Notes under the pieces: generated by a model
Told to the model about the DNA's origin: nothing
The model's database searches: none
Seen by the model: only the letters and a program-made list of their open reading frames with translations
Translations under genes and position numbers: made by a program
Assembly (NCBI RefSeq): GCF_002335445.1
Contig: NZ_BDME01000001.1
Span: 434,001-498,000, forward strand
DNA: 64,000 bases
Origin: Lebetimonas natsushimae
GTDB lineage: Bacteria > Campylobacterota > Campylobacteria > Campylobacterales > Nautiliaceae
Reading direction: 5' to 3'
In this document: positions 16,711 through 28,489 of the stretch, in pieces
Layout: each line of letters opens with the position of its first letter
How positions within the stretch are numbered: position 1 is the first letter of the stretch

Positions 16711-17754
16711 TTATTTTACTTCTTTAAAAGATGTATCCACTTTATAAAGTTTTGTTTTGTAATTTATCTGGTTTTCAAATATATATATATGAAAATCATT
16801 CATATAAAACATATCTTCAGCGTTTTGCATATTATATATTTTATTGACAAGTATATCGGTTGCATAATTTAACCAGTTGTATTTTATATCGCTGTTTAAA
16901 AGAGTTGCATAGTCGTTGATTTCTAAAGGAGGATTTATAATGGAATTTGCAATTATCAGTTTTTCCCTGTCTTTTTTTTGTGTTAAAAATATAATCGCAG
17001 GTGAATAGCAAAGCTGCGGTGAAAAAACTAAAAACGGTTCAATTTCTTTTGATGTTATGGTGGACAAAACCTGTGCGCTTTTTGATATGTCGGTATTTAA
17101 TATTGTAAATGAATTGTTTAAATCATTATAGTTTATATCAGGAAAATAGAAATTTCTTACAAAAAAAGGATTTTTTGTTTCATAATATAAAAGTTTTTTT
17201 GAAATCTGATTGTTTTGCGATATGGTAAAAAGTCTGTCATTTATAAAATTATTAAATAAATTAATCTGGTCTTTAAAATTTAAACCACCGAAATAAACAT
17301 TTTCAAATGTCTGGTTAAAATCGTTTTTGTTAAAAGTCGGTATAAAAAAAGTTTTGTTATAATCACCAAAAGTTAAGATTTTTGATTTGTTTGTTTCGAT
17401 ATCAATAATATAATTTTGTGGAATGGCTGAGATATTAATATCATTATTATATAAGGAAATATTAAAATCCACTCCTTTTTGAATCAGATAGACATTTATT
17501 GAATTAACAATTGAAGGCAGATATTTAAAAAATTTTTGTTTATCAACAATTAATGCAAAAGATACCTTTGAATTTTGTGAATAAAAATTTTCATTAAATA
17601 TTTCTATGTTTTCAGTAATATTTTTTTCTTTTTTTTCCATATCAGCTGAAATGTTTTTTTCAGTGTTATTAATATCCACTAAAATAGGTGATTCAAAATC
17701 AAGTGTTTGTGCCAAAAGAAGGGTGCCTACAATTAAAAAAAATATTTTTTTCAT
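16711..17754 (-). CDS. Exported hypothetical protein
   Basis: 347 residues with an N-terminal signal peptide (KKIFFLIVGTLLLAQ) and an Asn/Lys-rich linker. The body (SFALIVDKQKFFKYLPSIV ... VDFNISLYN, then PFLVFSPQLC) has the alternating strand/helix look of periplasmic-binding-like folds such as LppC/LpoA, but the resemblance is weak and I do not assign a function. It is asparagine-rich, in line with the base composition. It follows udg with a 4-base overlap and ends 33 bases before the metE start. Confidence 0.75.
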   Translation of the reverse strand: MKKIFFLIVGTLLLAQTLDFESPILVDINNTEKNISADMEKKEKNITENIEIFNENFYSQNSKVSFALIVDKQKFFKYLPSIVNSINVYLIQKGVDFNISLYNNDINISAIPQNYIIDIETNKSKILTFGDYNKTFFIPTFNKNDFNQTFENVYFGGLNFKDQINLFNNFINDRLFTISQNNQISKKLLYYETKNPFFVRNFYFPDINYNDLNNSFTILNTDISKSAQVLSTITSKEIEPFLVFSPQLCYSPAIIFLTQKKDREKLIIANSIINPPLEINDYATLLNSDIKYNWLNYATDILVNKIYNMQNAEDMFYMNDFHIYIFENQINYKTKLYKVDTSFKEVK

Positions 17755-18395
17755 AACAGACTCTTTATTAAAAGAAAATCTTTATAAGCTTCTTTCTTTG
17801 CAGAGGGGTTTCTTAGCAGGTAACTTGGGTGAAAAGTAGGAATCACTTTTTTCTCCTTGTATTCAAATATCTGTCCTCTGACCTTGGAAATCGGCATATC
17901 TATATCCATCAGATACATAAATGCCGTTTTACCAAGACAGACTAAAATCTCGGGATTTATTATATCAATTTGTTTAAGCAGGTACGGTTTGCAAGTCTGG
18001 GCTTCTTCTATAGTAGGGACCCTGTTGTTCGGGGGTCTGCATTTTACTATATTTCCAATGTAAACATCTTCACGGGTTAGTTCTAAAACATTTAAAATAA
18101 TTTTAGTCAAAAGTTTTCCCGCCCTTCCGACAAAAGGGCGGCCTGTTTTGTCTTCCTCAGCCCCGGGTCCTTCACCTATAAACATAAGATGTGCATTTGG
18201 ATTTCCTTCTCCAAACACTACATGGGTTCTTGTTTTGCTTAAGTCGCAAAGAGTGCAGTTTAGGCATATTTTTTTGAGTTCTTCCAATTCATTTGGCATT
18301 GTGTTATTATTTTCATTTGATTGAAAACCTTCAAAATATTCCACACCGGCTTCTTTTAATTTGTAAAGATGTTTTAATTTAATAAGGTTTTTCAC
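17751..18395 (-). CDS. Family 4 uracil-DNA glycosylase ([4Fe-4S])
   Basis: Removes uracil from DNA, starting base excision repair; the family is typical of thermophiles and many bacteria. 214 residues. Cluster cysteines: CLNCTLC at 44-50, KCRPPNNR and QTCKPYLL. Active-site motifs are GEGPGAEEDKTGRPFVGRAG and HPSYLLRNP. The first 30 residues are not typical of the family, and an internal ATG near residue 33 could be an alternative start. It overlaps the mscS-type gene upstream by 17 bases and shares its operon. Confidence 0.92.
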   Translation of the reverse strand: MKNLIKLKHLYKLKEAGVEYFEGFQSNENNNTMPNELEELKKICLNCTLCDLSKTRTHVVFGEGNPNAHLMFIGEGPGAEEDKTGRPFVGRAGKLLTKIILNVLELTREDVYIGNIVKCRPPNNRVPTIEEAQTCKPYLLKQIDIINPEILVCLGKTAFMYLMDIDMPISKVRGQIFEYKEKKVIPTFHPSYLLRNPSAKKEAYKDFLLIKSLL

Positions 18396-19875
18396 TTATT
18401 TCCTTTTGAATATTAATTTCACCGTTAATTTTATATGTAGGATAAGTGATTTTAATATCTTTTTCTTTTAGCAGGGCATCTAATATTTCTCCTGAAATCT
18501 GGCTTCTGTAAGCCATAGGAGAAGAGGATATTACCAGATACCATGCACTTATTCTGATACCGTTTTCTTCTATCAATGTAAATACTCTGGGATCCAGATT
18601 GTATGATTTAAAATTATATTCAATTTTTAATCTTTGCATTCTGGATTTTGTTGCTGCAACCTGTCTTTTTGTCTGGTTTATTAAAATGTTTTTAATTATA
18701 TCGGCTGCTTTCTTATAATTTGAATCAAATGTGAGTGTAATATCTATACCGTCCCATACGGTTGCAAGACGTTTATGTGTATAGTTGAAAATAGGATTGT
18801 TAAATATCACATTGTTTGGTACAAAAACTATTCTTCCCGCACGTCTGTTTTTATGATAAGTGGTATATGTTACATCTTCATATATTACAATTCTTGTAAG
18901 TGTAATATCAATAACATCACCCACAATTTGGACATTTCCGTTTTGCAGATATATTTTAACCCTGTCCCCGACTTTAATATTGCCGTTTACCATAATTACA
19001 AACCAGCCGAACATATTCATAAACCAGTCTTTCATAGCAATTGCGATACCGGCTGAGATGAATCCTAAAATAGTGATTATATATGTGGCGTTGTTTATGT
19101 AAAAAAGGAGTGAGGTTAAAGCGATAATAAATATTGTGAGAATATTGATAATTTTATTTGATAAATACAGATTTTCTTCTTTGATATATTTTTTCATTAT
19201 TAGTTTTAAAATAAATGAAAAAATTATTAAAAATATAATTATTCCTATTAAAATAACTAGTTTGTTAATTTGATTTTTAATTTCTTTTTTGATTTTCTCT
19301 TTTTGAGATAAAATAAATGTTTTTAGGGTTTCAAGCTTTTTTTTGTAAATGGTGTCTATTAACTCAAAATCTTTTATCATATTTTCGAGCTGAGTGTCTT
19401 TTATTTTTAATTTTTTTTCCAGAGTGTATAATTCTTTTAATTTATTCAAAGTGTCTTTAAATTCTTCATATGTTTGAATGTTTTGATTTAAAATATTTTT
19501 TATCTGTTTTTCATAATTTATCGCTGAAAATATTTCAAAAGGATTTTCTATTTTAGGGGCTTTTGGTATGTTTTTTAGTTTTATTAAGGTATTAAAGATA
19601 TTTTCGTTTTCTTTTAGCAAATCAAGTTGGGTTTGAACTGTTAGAAGTTTTTGTTTGTATCTATGTGGATTTCTTCTTGCAAGATATTTTAATTTGTTAT
19701 ATTTATCTTGCAATTTTTGATAATCAATATAATTTTTATAAGATAAATAAAATGAATTATTTGAAAGTTCCTTTTGGATTTTTGAAATCTGCTGTTTTGT
19801 TAAATTAATTTCAGTAGTGTTTGTTTCATTTGCAAATAAAAAAATAAAAGAAAAAATTAAAAAAAATATTTTCAT
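18379..19875 (-). CDS. MscS-family mechanosensitive channel with periplasmic coiled-coil domain
   Basis: 498 residues: signal peptide (1-14), a long Lys/Glu-rich helical periplasmic region (about 20-190), three membrane helices between about 200 and 285, and the MscS beta domain (GDRVKIYLQNGNVQIVGDVI ... VFVPNNVIFNNPIFNY). The pore helix includes GISAGIAIAMKDWFMNMFGW-like small residues. It releases solutes on osmotic downshock. The gene overlaps aroB upstream by 4 bases; the order tgt, COG3400, aroB, mscS is familiar from Campylobacter genomes. Confidence 0.88.
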   Translation of the reverse strand: MKIFFLIFSFIFLFANETNTTEINLTKQQISKIQKELSNNSFYLSYKNYIDYQKLQDKYNKLKYLARRNPHRYKQKLLTVQTQLDLLKENENIFNTLIKLKNIPKAPKIENPFEIFSAINYEKQIKNILNQNIQTYEEFKDTLNKLKELYTLEKKLKIKDTQLENMIKDFELIDTIYKKKLETLKTFILSQKEKIKKEIKNQINKLVILIGIIIFLIIFSFILKLIMKKYIKEENLYLSNKIINILTIFIIALTSLLFYINNATYIITILGFISAGIAIAMKDWFMNMFGWFVIMVNGNIKVGDRVKIYLQNGNVQIVGDVIDITLTRIVIYEDVTYTTYHKNRRAGRIVFVPNNVIFNNPIFNYTHKRLATVWDGIDITLTFDSNYKKAADIIKNILINQTKRQVAATKSRMQRLKIEYNFKSYNLDPRVFTLIEENGIRISAWYLVISSSPMAYRSQISGEILDALLKEKDIKITYPTYKINGEINIQKEISEKPY

Positions 19876-20894
19876 TTAAATTTCCTTAAAACTTCTAAAA
19901 GAATCTCTTTATTCAAATTTTGCACAATTTTATATTTTCCGATATGTTCTGGTATTATAAATTTGATTTTATTGTTCATTGTTTTTTTGTCTGCAAAAAA
20001 GTGTTCGTAAAACTCTTCTTCATCTTTTATTTTGAAACTTGTAGGTAAATCGTATTTTTTAAGAAGTTTTTTAATTCTTTCATTTTCCTCCCGGGTTAAA
20101 TATCCAAGGGCGATTGATAACTCATTTGCCATAATCATCCCGATGGCAACCGCTTCTCCGTGAAGATATGTTTTGTAATTAGTAAGATTTTCTATTACGT
20201 GTCCAAAGGTGTGTCCGTAATTTAACACGCTTCTTATACCTCTTTCTTTTTCATCCTGATTTACCACATTAGCTTTAATTTCCACGCTTCTTTTTATAAT
20301 TTCTTCAATACTTAAAGCCTCTTTTTCTAATTTTTCAAAAAATTCCTTGTCAAACATAACTGCCATTTTAATAACCTCAGCCATTCCGGCTGCAAATTCC
20401 CTTTTTGGAAGGGTTGAAAGGAAATGGGTGTCAATATATACGGCTTCCGGTTGATAAAAGCTTCCTATTAAATTTTTTCCGTATTTATTATTAATTCCTG
20501 TTTTACCTCCAACTGAAGAGTCAACCATTGCAAGAAGAGTGGTCGGAATTTGAATAAATTTGATTCCCCTTAAAAAAATTGATGCGCAAAATCCGCTCAT
20601 ATCTCCTATCACTCCTCCCCCAAATGCAATAATTACAGAATTTCTGTCATATTTTGCGTCAAAAAGCCTATCAAGCGCGTATTCTATGCTCTCATAATTT
20701 TTATACTCCTCACCGTCTGGCAGTGTTATAATTATTAGTTCTTTTGTTTTTAAATGATTTAGCAGGTAATTTAAATGATATCCCGCCACTGTGGGATTTG
20801 TGATAATTGCAACTTTTGTATCCAAATCAATATCAGGCAATTTATCTATTAAAATATCATAAGTTTTATTTGGTGTGTCTATTGTGACTTTCAT
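19872..20894 (-). CDS. aroB: 3-dehydroquinate synthase
   Basis: Second step of the shikimate pathway: NAD-dependent cyclisation of DAHP to 3-dehydroquinate. 340 residues, full length. Visible motifs are PDGEEYKNYES, GGGVIGDMSGFCAS, IPTTLLAMVDSSVGGKTGIN and the metal-ligand histidines in LNYGHTFGHVIE and YLHGEAVAIGM. It starts 8 bases after the upstream TrkA-domain gene and overlaps mscS by 4. Confidence 0.97.
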   Translation of the reverse strand: MKVTIDTPNKTYDILIDKLPDIDLDTKVAIITNPTVAGYHLNYLLNHLKTKELIIITLPDGEEYKNYESIEYALDRLFDAKYDRNSVIIAFGGGVIGDMSGFCASIFLRGIKFIQIPTTLLAMVDSSVGGKTGINNKYGKNLIGSFYQPEAVYIDTHFLSTLPKREFAAGMAEVIKMAVMFDKEFFEKLEKEALSIEEIIKRSVEIKANVVNQDEKERGIRSVLNYGHTFGHVIENLTNYKTYLHGEAVAIGMIMANELSIALGYLTREENERIKKLLKKYDLPTSFKIKDEEEFYEHFFADKKTMNNKIKFIIPEHIGKYKIVQNLNKEILLEVLRKFK

Positions 20895-20902
20895 ATTTCT
20901 CC

Positions 20903-22288
20903 TTATTTAATTGGTATTAAAAACTGGTTGAATTTATCAAGCATTATATATGCATTTTCTATTTTTGGATGGATTATTTCTGTAATTTTTGGAACCGGCG
21001 GTTTGATAAACGGTTCTATTAAACATATATTTTGTCTTTTTAACAATTTTAAAACAGGGTTTTTTTGAGTTTTTGTAAATGAAATGTTTTTAAAATTATA
21101 TACTTTTGCAAATTTTTTAAGATATTCTTTTAATTCGTTTAAGTCTTTTGTTTCATTGGTCGGTTCCAAAAAATTTATCCCGAGATTTAACTGAAAAGAG
21201 AGGTCAAATAAAGCGGGGGCGATTCTGTCAAGCATTTTGTGTTGAAGCAAGACGACAAATTCTATGCATTTTTTAACTGATTCACTTCCCTGTTTAAAAA
21301 TAGGTGTTTTTATTTCAAAAAAGGTTTTTTTGTATTTGTAAAAATATTCGTTGTTTGTAACAATTAAACCTATGCTGTATTTTTCAATATCATTTTTTAA
21401 AGTTGAAATATAATCATTTGAAAAATAATCTGTGTAAATATCTATGTTTTTAAATTTAAAGAGTTTATAAAGTTTAAAGTTTAAGGTAGGGTTTATTATC
21501 TTGATTATTAATTTTTTGTTTTTTAATTTTCTGTGTAAAAAAAGAGCGGATTTTAATAGATTTGAAATCATTTTTTGATTAAGCTGCATATCCAGTAACA
21601 GATAAATGTTTTGTCCGTATGGTGCCGGAAATGCTCCAAGATTTTTCTTGCTTTCTATAAAAAAGGATTTTAATCTTTCAGGTTCTCCTATAAGAAGCAG
21701 TTTGTCGTTTGGAAGTATAAGGGTGTGTCTGTTTGGTATTATGAATTTATTTTCCCTATAAATTACGGCAATTTTTATATTTTTCCATCTTTCTATAAAA
21801 GAGGGCGTTTTGTATGTAAATATTGAATGTGGGGGAATTTCCACTTCTAAAATTTCACCGATTCCAAGACCGATGTCCCTTGCAAAAAGTGGAACATCGG
21901 GAAGATGGTCTAATATTTTATTTGTGATTAATTCGATATTGTCAATTATTTCAATGTTGTTTTGAAATGGAATATTGATGTTTTTCCAGAATTTAACAAA
22001 AACGATGGATGAAAAATTTTTAATTTTATTGATTACAAATTCAGCTTCAATTTTATTTTTAATAAATATTATTATTTTATTTATATCTTTGTAAAAAATT
22101 GATTTGTATATGTCAAATGCAAAAAAAGAAATTTTATAGTAAAAAAAATTGTCCTTTTCAATTTTTACAATATCTTCTTCTTTTTCATATATAATATAAT
22201 ATTCGGCTTCTTTTATATAAGAAGAGGCTATTTTTTCTATTAAAATTTTGGATTCTTTACATCCGGCAAAAATTACTATTTTATTCAA
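20903..22288 (-). CDS. TrkA-type NAD-binding/RCK-like protein (COG3400-like)
   Basis: 461-residue soluble protein. The N-terminus (KIVIFAGCKESKILIEKI) resembles a degenerate Rossmann fold. Residues about 140-215 form a TrkA-C-like ligand domain (LGIGEILEVEIPPHS ... NKFIIPNRHTLILPNDKLLLIGEPERL). The rest is alpha/beta without recognisable motifs. This family sits beside aroB and tgt across Campylobacterota; a regulatory role in ion transport is plausible but unproven. No channel or transporter gene is adjacent. Confidence 0.72.
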   Translation of the reverse strand: MNKIVIFAGCKESKILIEKIASSYIKEAEYYIIYEKEEDIVKIEKDNFFYYKISFFAFDIYKSIFYKDINKIIIFIKNKIEAEFVINKIKNFSSIVFVKFWKNINIPFQNNIEIIDNIELITNKILDHLPDVPLFARDIGLGIGEILEVEIPPHSIFTYKTPSFIERWKNIKIAVIYRENKFIIPNRHTLILPNDKLLLIGEPERLKSFFIESKKNLGAFPAPYGQNIYLLLDMQLNQKMISNLLKSALFLHRKLKNKKLIIKIINPTLNFKLYKLFKFKNIDIYTDYFSNDYISTLKNDIEKYSIGLIVTNNEYFYKYKKTFFEIKTPIFKQGSESVKKCIEFVVLLQHKMLDRIAPALFDLSFQLNLGINFLEPTNETKDLNELKEYLKKFAKVYNFKNISFTKTQKNPVLKLLKRQNICLIEPFIKPPVPKITEIIHPKIENAYIMLDKFNQFLIPIK

Positions 22289-22330
22289 GCATAACCTTTG
22301 ATAAAATTTCGAGAATTATAACATATAATA

Positions 22331-22366
22331 AAAATGTAAAAATGGATAATGGAAAATGGAAAATTT
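22331..22366 (+). repeat. Low-complexity motif family, intergenic copy
   Basis: Tandem imperfect units of the form ATGGATAATGGAAAATGGAAAA just upstream of the tgt promoter. Same family as motifs at 28866, 32202, 37601, 40792, 43410, 43512 and 60108. Confidence 0.6.
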
Positions 22367-22369
22367 ATG

Positions 22370-22393
22370 TATAATAAATCTTAATCGGTTAAG
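22370..22393 (+). promoter_or_regulatory. tgt promoter -10 and small leader hairpin
   Basis: Extended -10 TGTATAAT (TATAAT at 22370-22375) followed at 22380-22393 by a short stem CTTAA-TCGG-TTAAG, 16 bases before the tgt ATG. I see no preQ1 riboswitch signature. Confidence 0.45.
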
Positions 22394-22400
22394 AAATTAA

Positions 22401-24561
<2,161 letters not shown>

Positions 24562-24562
<1 letters not shown>

Positions 24563-25404
24563 TATGTTCTAAATTTTATTGGTAATTCTTTAAATTCTAA
24601 ATTTTTTTTACTTTTTAATACATTTAAGTTTTTGTCTATTGTAAGAATGTAATCTGTTTCCGCACCCATATTGTCGGTGGAAACAGCATATATTATGATA
24701 TTATCGTTTTTAATACTAACTTTATTTACATAATCATCCATTCCCAGATCTATCCTTCTGGCTTTTGTGATTTTTCCATTTTTATTAATTAAAATAATTA
24801 AAATATCATCATTTGTAAATGAAATATTGCCTACCACCAAAATTTTATTATCATATGGAGTAATAAATTTTGCCAATTCTTTTTTTGTAGAAGCAATTTT
24901 GCTAAAAACGGATGTGTTTTTATAAATATATATATCGGATTTTGTTTTTTTATTAAATACGTTAATTGCCGAATAAATATTATTTTTATCTACAAAAAAA
25001 TCTGCAGGCATGGAATATTTTTTACCTAAATAAACTGTTTTTAGCAGGGAAAAGCTGTTTAATGAAAAATCTAAAATAACGGGTTTTTGTTTTATATTAT
25101 CATATCCGAGTAAATAAAAATGGTCATTGTTAATTAAATATTTTTTTGGTTCAATTAGAGTTTTTATAATTTTTTTTGAAATCAGGTTATAGTTTTTATC
25201 CAGTTTATTTATACTTATTCCGTTTGATTCTGTTTTTGAAAAATAATAATATTTTTTGTAAAAAATTAGGTTGTCACCGGTAATTCCATAATTTTTCAGC
25301 AGTTTTATATCATTGTTCGGATTTATTTTTACCTGCGGTTGATTTTGAACGCATCCAATAAAAAAAGAAATTACTGCAATTAATATTAATTTTACATTTT
25401 TCAT
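24562..25404 (-). CDS. Putative lipoprotein, beta-propeller-like
   Basis: 280 residues with a lipoprotein signal (KLILIAVISFFIGC, lipobox cysteine about 18). The mature part consists of repeated beta-strand-rich segments with Asn/Asp turns (NDHFYLLGYDNIK, NNIYSAINVFNKK, NKILVVGNISFTNDD, NIIIYAVSTDN), consistent with a propeller. No catalytic motif is seen. It is coupled to the PilZ gene and follows rsmD by 11 bases. Confidence 0.75.
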
Positions 25405-25415
25405 TTTATTCTTCC

Positions 25416-26003
25416 TTATTCATAATAAGTTACGCTGCTTTTACCGAATTTTTTTGTTTTGATTTTTTGGTATTTTCCAAGGTTTTCGGGAAAATCGTAA
25501 TTGGTTTGATGTTCGATTATTACTTTTTCCACGTTAATTTTTGGAAGCTGTTTTATAAGAGTTTGTACTTTATCATAAATATCTTCAAAACCTTCCCTTA
25601 TTGCAAAAGGAGGGTCAAAATAAAAAAACGCTTTTTCTTTGTTTCTTTTAAGTTCTTCAATTACATCCCAGATAGTTTCAAAACTGTCACCCAAAATAAT
25701 CTGACATTTTTTTATATCTTCTTCTTTTAATGAGTCTATATTTTTTTTCAAAACTTTTGCGGCTTCCGGGTCTTTTTCTAAAAAGTATGCCCTGTTTGCA
25801 CCTCTGCTTACAGCCTCAAGACCGATGCTTCCGACTCCGCTGAATACCTCAACCCAGTTTGAATCAGGTACTTCCCACTGCAGGGTGTTAAATACACTTT
25901 CTTTAAGTATGTTTTTTGTGCTTCTTGTAGTCTCTTTGTTTCCCATGAACAGTTTTTTACCTCTGTATTTTCCCCCTATTATTTTAATATTACTCTTTTC
26001 CAT
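25416..26003 (-). CDS. rsmD: 16S rRNA (guanine-966-N2) methyltransferase
   Basis: SAM-dependent methylation of G966 in 16S rRNA. 195 residues with GGKYRGKKLFMGNKETTRST at the start, the SAM loop VEVFSGVGSIGLEAVSRGA and the catalytic DPPF in FFYFDPPFAIREG. Preceded by an overlapping 99-residue gene (14 bases of overlap). Confidence 0.94.
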   Translation of the reverse strand: MEKSNIKIIGGKYRGKKLFMGNKETTRSTKNILKESVFNTLQWEVPDSNWVEVFSGVGSIGLEAVSRGANRAYFLEKDPEAAKVLKKNIDSLKEEDIKKCQIILGDSFETIWDVIEELKRNKEKAFFYFDPPFAIREGFEDIYDKVQTLIKQLPKINVEKVIIEHQTNYDFPENLGKYQKIKTKKFGKSSVTYYE

Positions 26004-26289
26004 AATGCTCCTTGATTAATTTTATTAACTTATTTTTAAAATCTTCTAAAAGAAAATCCAGTTTTTCATCAAAAGATTCTGTTTTTACGTTTTTGATATT
26101 TAAAATTTTTTCCAATTGTAATAAAAGCGATGTTTTTGTAAAAGGCTTTTTAATGTCTTTTCCAATAATAATACCGTTTTTTTCCGGATTGTCTGTTATA
26201 ATTATTCCGTTTTCATTTAAATAATCTTTTAAAAAATATTCCAATGTGTATTGCAAAAGAGGGGAATCACAATCTACTTTTAGTTTCAA
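25990..26289 (-). CDS. Hypothetical protein upstream of rsmD
   Basis: 99-residue acidic, soluble protein. It resembles a receiver-like or Rossmann half (VDCDSPLLQYTLEYFLKDYL, then GIIITDN..KNGIIIGKDI) followed by a charged helix. Not recognised. Its 3' end overlaps rsmD by 14 bases, which supports coexpression and reality as a gene. Confidence 0.7.
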   Translation of the reverse strand: MKLKVDCDSPLLQYTLEYFLKDYLNENGIIITDNPEKNGIIIGKDIKKPFTKTSLLLQLEKILNIKNVKTESFDEKLDFLLEDFKNKLIKLIKEHYGKE

Positions 26290-26336
26290 TTAAAACCTTT
26301 TTTATAATTTTAGCATAAATTTTTTATTAAAATAGT

Positions 26337-26345
26337 CGATATAAT
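26337..26345 (+). promoter_or_regulatory. Putative flagellar promoter (-10) for flaG-fliD-fliS
   Basis: CGATATAAT 27 bases before the flaG ATG, with TAAATTTTT about 13 bases upstream. CGATA is the core of FliA (sigma-28) -10 elements in Campylobacter, but TATAAT within the same bases also fits sigma-70, so the factor cannot be told. Confidence 0.4.
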
Positions 26346-26371
26346 TATAGATAATTTTAAGGGGTTGAAAA

Positions 26372-26773
26372 ATGGATATTTTTTCTTCTATAAAAAACAA
26401 TGCGCAAAAAATTTACAATTATGACAGCTTAAATCAACATTCAAATAGGGTTGCGCTTCAAAAAATTGATGAATTGGCAAAAAATGACGATGAAAAAACT
26501 TTAACCCAAAAAGTTCAGGCTCAAGATAAAAAAATTGAAAAAAAAGAGCTTAAAAAAGAATTACAAAAAGTAGTGGAAGAACTTAACAAGGCTTTAAATC
26601 CTTTAAACACTTCTTTAAAGTTTAAATTTAATGATAAAATAGATTTTTTGACTGTACAAGTTGTAGATACTAAAACAAATGAAACTATAAGGGAATTTCC
26701 TCCAAAGGAGGCGTTAAGACTAATGGAAAAAATGAGAGAGATAGTAGGGATGCTATTTGATAAAAAAGGATAA
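26372..26773 (+). CDS. flaG: FlaG family flagellar protein
   Basis: 133 residues; the C-terminal FlaG domain is clear (NTSLKFKFNDKIDFLTVQVV, TIREFPPKEALRLMEKMREI). FlaG influences filament length and always sits beside fliD in Campylobacterota. The N-terminal half is low-complexity and charged. Two bases separate it from fliD. Confidence 0.9.
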   Translation: MDIFSSIKNNAQKIYNYDSLNQHSNRVALQKIDELAKNDDEKTLTQKVQAQDKKIEKKELKKELQKVVEELNKALNPLNTSLKFKFNDKIDFLTVQVVDTKTNETIREFPPKEALRLMEKMREIVGMLFDKKG

Positions 26774-26775
26774 AA

Positions 26776-28479
26776 ATGGGCGATTTTGGAAGTTTAAGCT
26801 CACTGGGAATCGGTAGTGGGGTTTTAACAGCAGATGTAATTGATAAATTAAAAAATGCTGATAAAGAAATAATGGTAAAACCGATTGAAACTAAACTAAA
26901 TTTAATTAAAAAAAAAGAAAAAGCTTTAAGTGAATTTCAGTCAATCGGTGCTATTGTAAAAGGCGATATTTTAGATTTGGCAAGCGGGGCTGTTTTTGCA
27001 AAAGTAAACACAAATATTAGCGGTAGCAGTGTAAGTGTAACGGCAAATGACGGGGTAAAACCTCAAAATTTTAATATAAATGTAAATCAGCTCGCCCAAA
27101 ACGATGTTTATGAGTCAAAAGGTTTTGCAAACAGCGATACAATAATAAATACAAGCGGAGGTGATAAAACTTTAGCAATAGGGGTAGGTGATGTAACTTC
27201 TACTATTACTCTAAAATCAGGTGCTACTCTTGATGATTTAAAAAATGCAATAAATAATGCTGATATAGGAATCACTGCTTCTATCATTGATACAGGTATT
27301 GGGGATAATCCTTATAAACTTATTTTAAAAGCCGATGATACCGGGGCAGATAATATAATTAAATTTAATTATTCAGGGATTGATGATTTGGGGCTTAATG
27401 CCATTAATTATACATCAGCCGCTTTTGATTCAGATACTGAGAGTGTAAATAATTCAGGTGCCACTCAAAAATTTAAAGTTACGGTAAATGGAACTGAATA
27501 TTCTATGGATGTAACAGACGGAGAAACTGTCAGTGATTTCATTAATGCTTTGAATAATGGGGATTTAAAAGACAGTGAGGGTAATTCTTTAGGTATAAAA
27601 ACTTCTTTTGATAACGGACATATTAAATTTAATATAGAAGCTATTGGCGATATTTCAATAGATGATACAAATCTTCTTACAGATTTTAATAATAATACCG
27701 ATTTTACAAATACAAACAGAATTCAAAAAGCCGACGATGCCGATTTTACTTATAACGGTGTTGAAATTCACAGAGGTTCCAATAAAATAGAAGATTTAAT
27801 TCCCGGGGTTACAATAAATCTTAATTCTACAGGCAAGTCAACCGTTGAAATCAAATCAAATATTGATGAAATTACAAAATCAATTCAGAAATTTGTCGCT
27901 GATTATAATAAAATGATTTCAAATCTCCAAAATCTTACAGCTTATGACAAAGACAGCGGCAATGTCGGACTGTTTCAGGGAGAGAGTGAATTTACAACCC
28001 TAAGCAGTGATTTTTATTCCGATATTTTTGGAGTTGTGTTGAGCGATAAGGGGGAAAGGGCTGACAGAAATGGTAACAAATATACCACAGATATAACTTT
28101 TACGGCAACTGATATAGGGTTTGATTACAACAGAACAGGTATGATAAGTTTTAACACAGATAAATTCAAAGAGGCTTATAATAAAAATCCTGATTTGGTT
28201 GAGCGATTTACAACTACAGCTTTTACAAGATTAAAAACAGATTTTGAATCTAAAATAACAAATGATCACAGTTCTTTAAATCTATTAAATCAAGAACTAA
28301 AAGATGATGAAAAAAGATATAAAGATAGAATTAAAGCTATGAATAAATTTCTTGAAACAAAATATGAAATAATGGCGAAACAGTTTTCAGCATATGACAA
28401 AATGATTAATGAATTTAATGCAAAAAGTCAAAGTTTAACAATGATGATTCAGCAGGCATTAAATTCTAAAAATAAATAA
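26776..28479 (+). CDS. fliD: Flagellar filament cap protein FliD (HAP2)
   Basis: Caps the growing filament and helps flagellin fold. 567 residues: N-terminal D0 motif GIGSGVLTADVIDKLKNADK, a variable surface region rich in Asn, Asp, Thr and Gly (about 80-340) and the conserved C-terminal domain (FVADYNKMISNLQNLTAYDK ... QFSAYDKMINEFN). No cysteines, as in other exported flagellar parts. Confidence 0.94.
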   Translation: MGDFGSLSSLGIGSGVLTADVIDKLKNADKEIMVKPIETKLNLIKKKEKALSEFQSIGAIVKGDILDLASGAVFAKVNTNISGSSVSVTANDGVKPQNFNINVNQLAQNDVYESKGFANSDTIINTSGGDKTLAIGVGDVTSTITLKSGATLDDLKNAINNADIGITASIIDTGIGDNPYKLILKADDTGADNIIKFNYSGIDDLGLNAINYTSAAFDSDTESVNNSGATQKFKVTVNGTEYSMDVTDGETVSDFINALNNGDLKDSEGNSLGIKTSFDNGHIKFNIEAIGDISIDDTNLLTDFNNNTDFTNTNRIQKADDADFTYNGVEIHRGSNKIEDLIPGVTINLNSTGKSTVEIKSNIDEITKSIQKFVADYNKMISNLQNLTAYDKDSGNVGLFQGESEFTTLSSDFYSDIFGVVLSDKGERADRNGNKYTTDITFTATDIGFDYNRTGMISFNTDKFKEAYNKNPDLVERFTTTAFTRLKTDFESKITNDHSSLNLLNQELKDDEKRYKDRIKAMNKFLETKYEIMAKQFSAYDKMINEFNAKSQSLTMMIQQALNSKNK

Positions 28480-28489
28480 AGGATAAATA

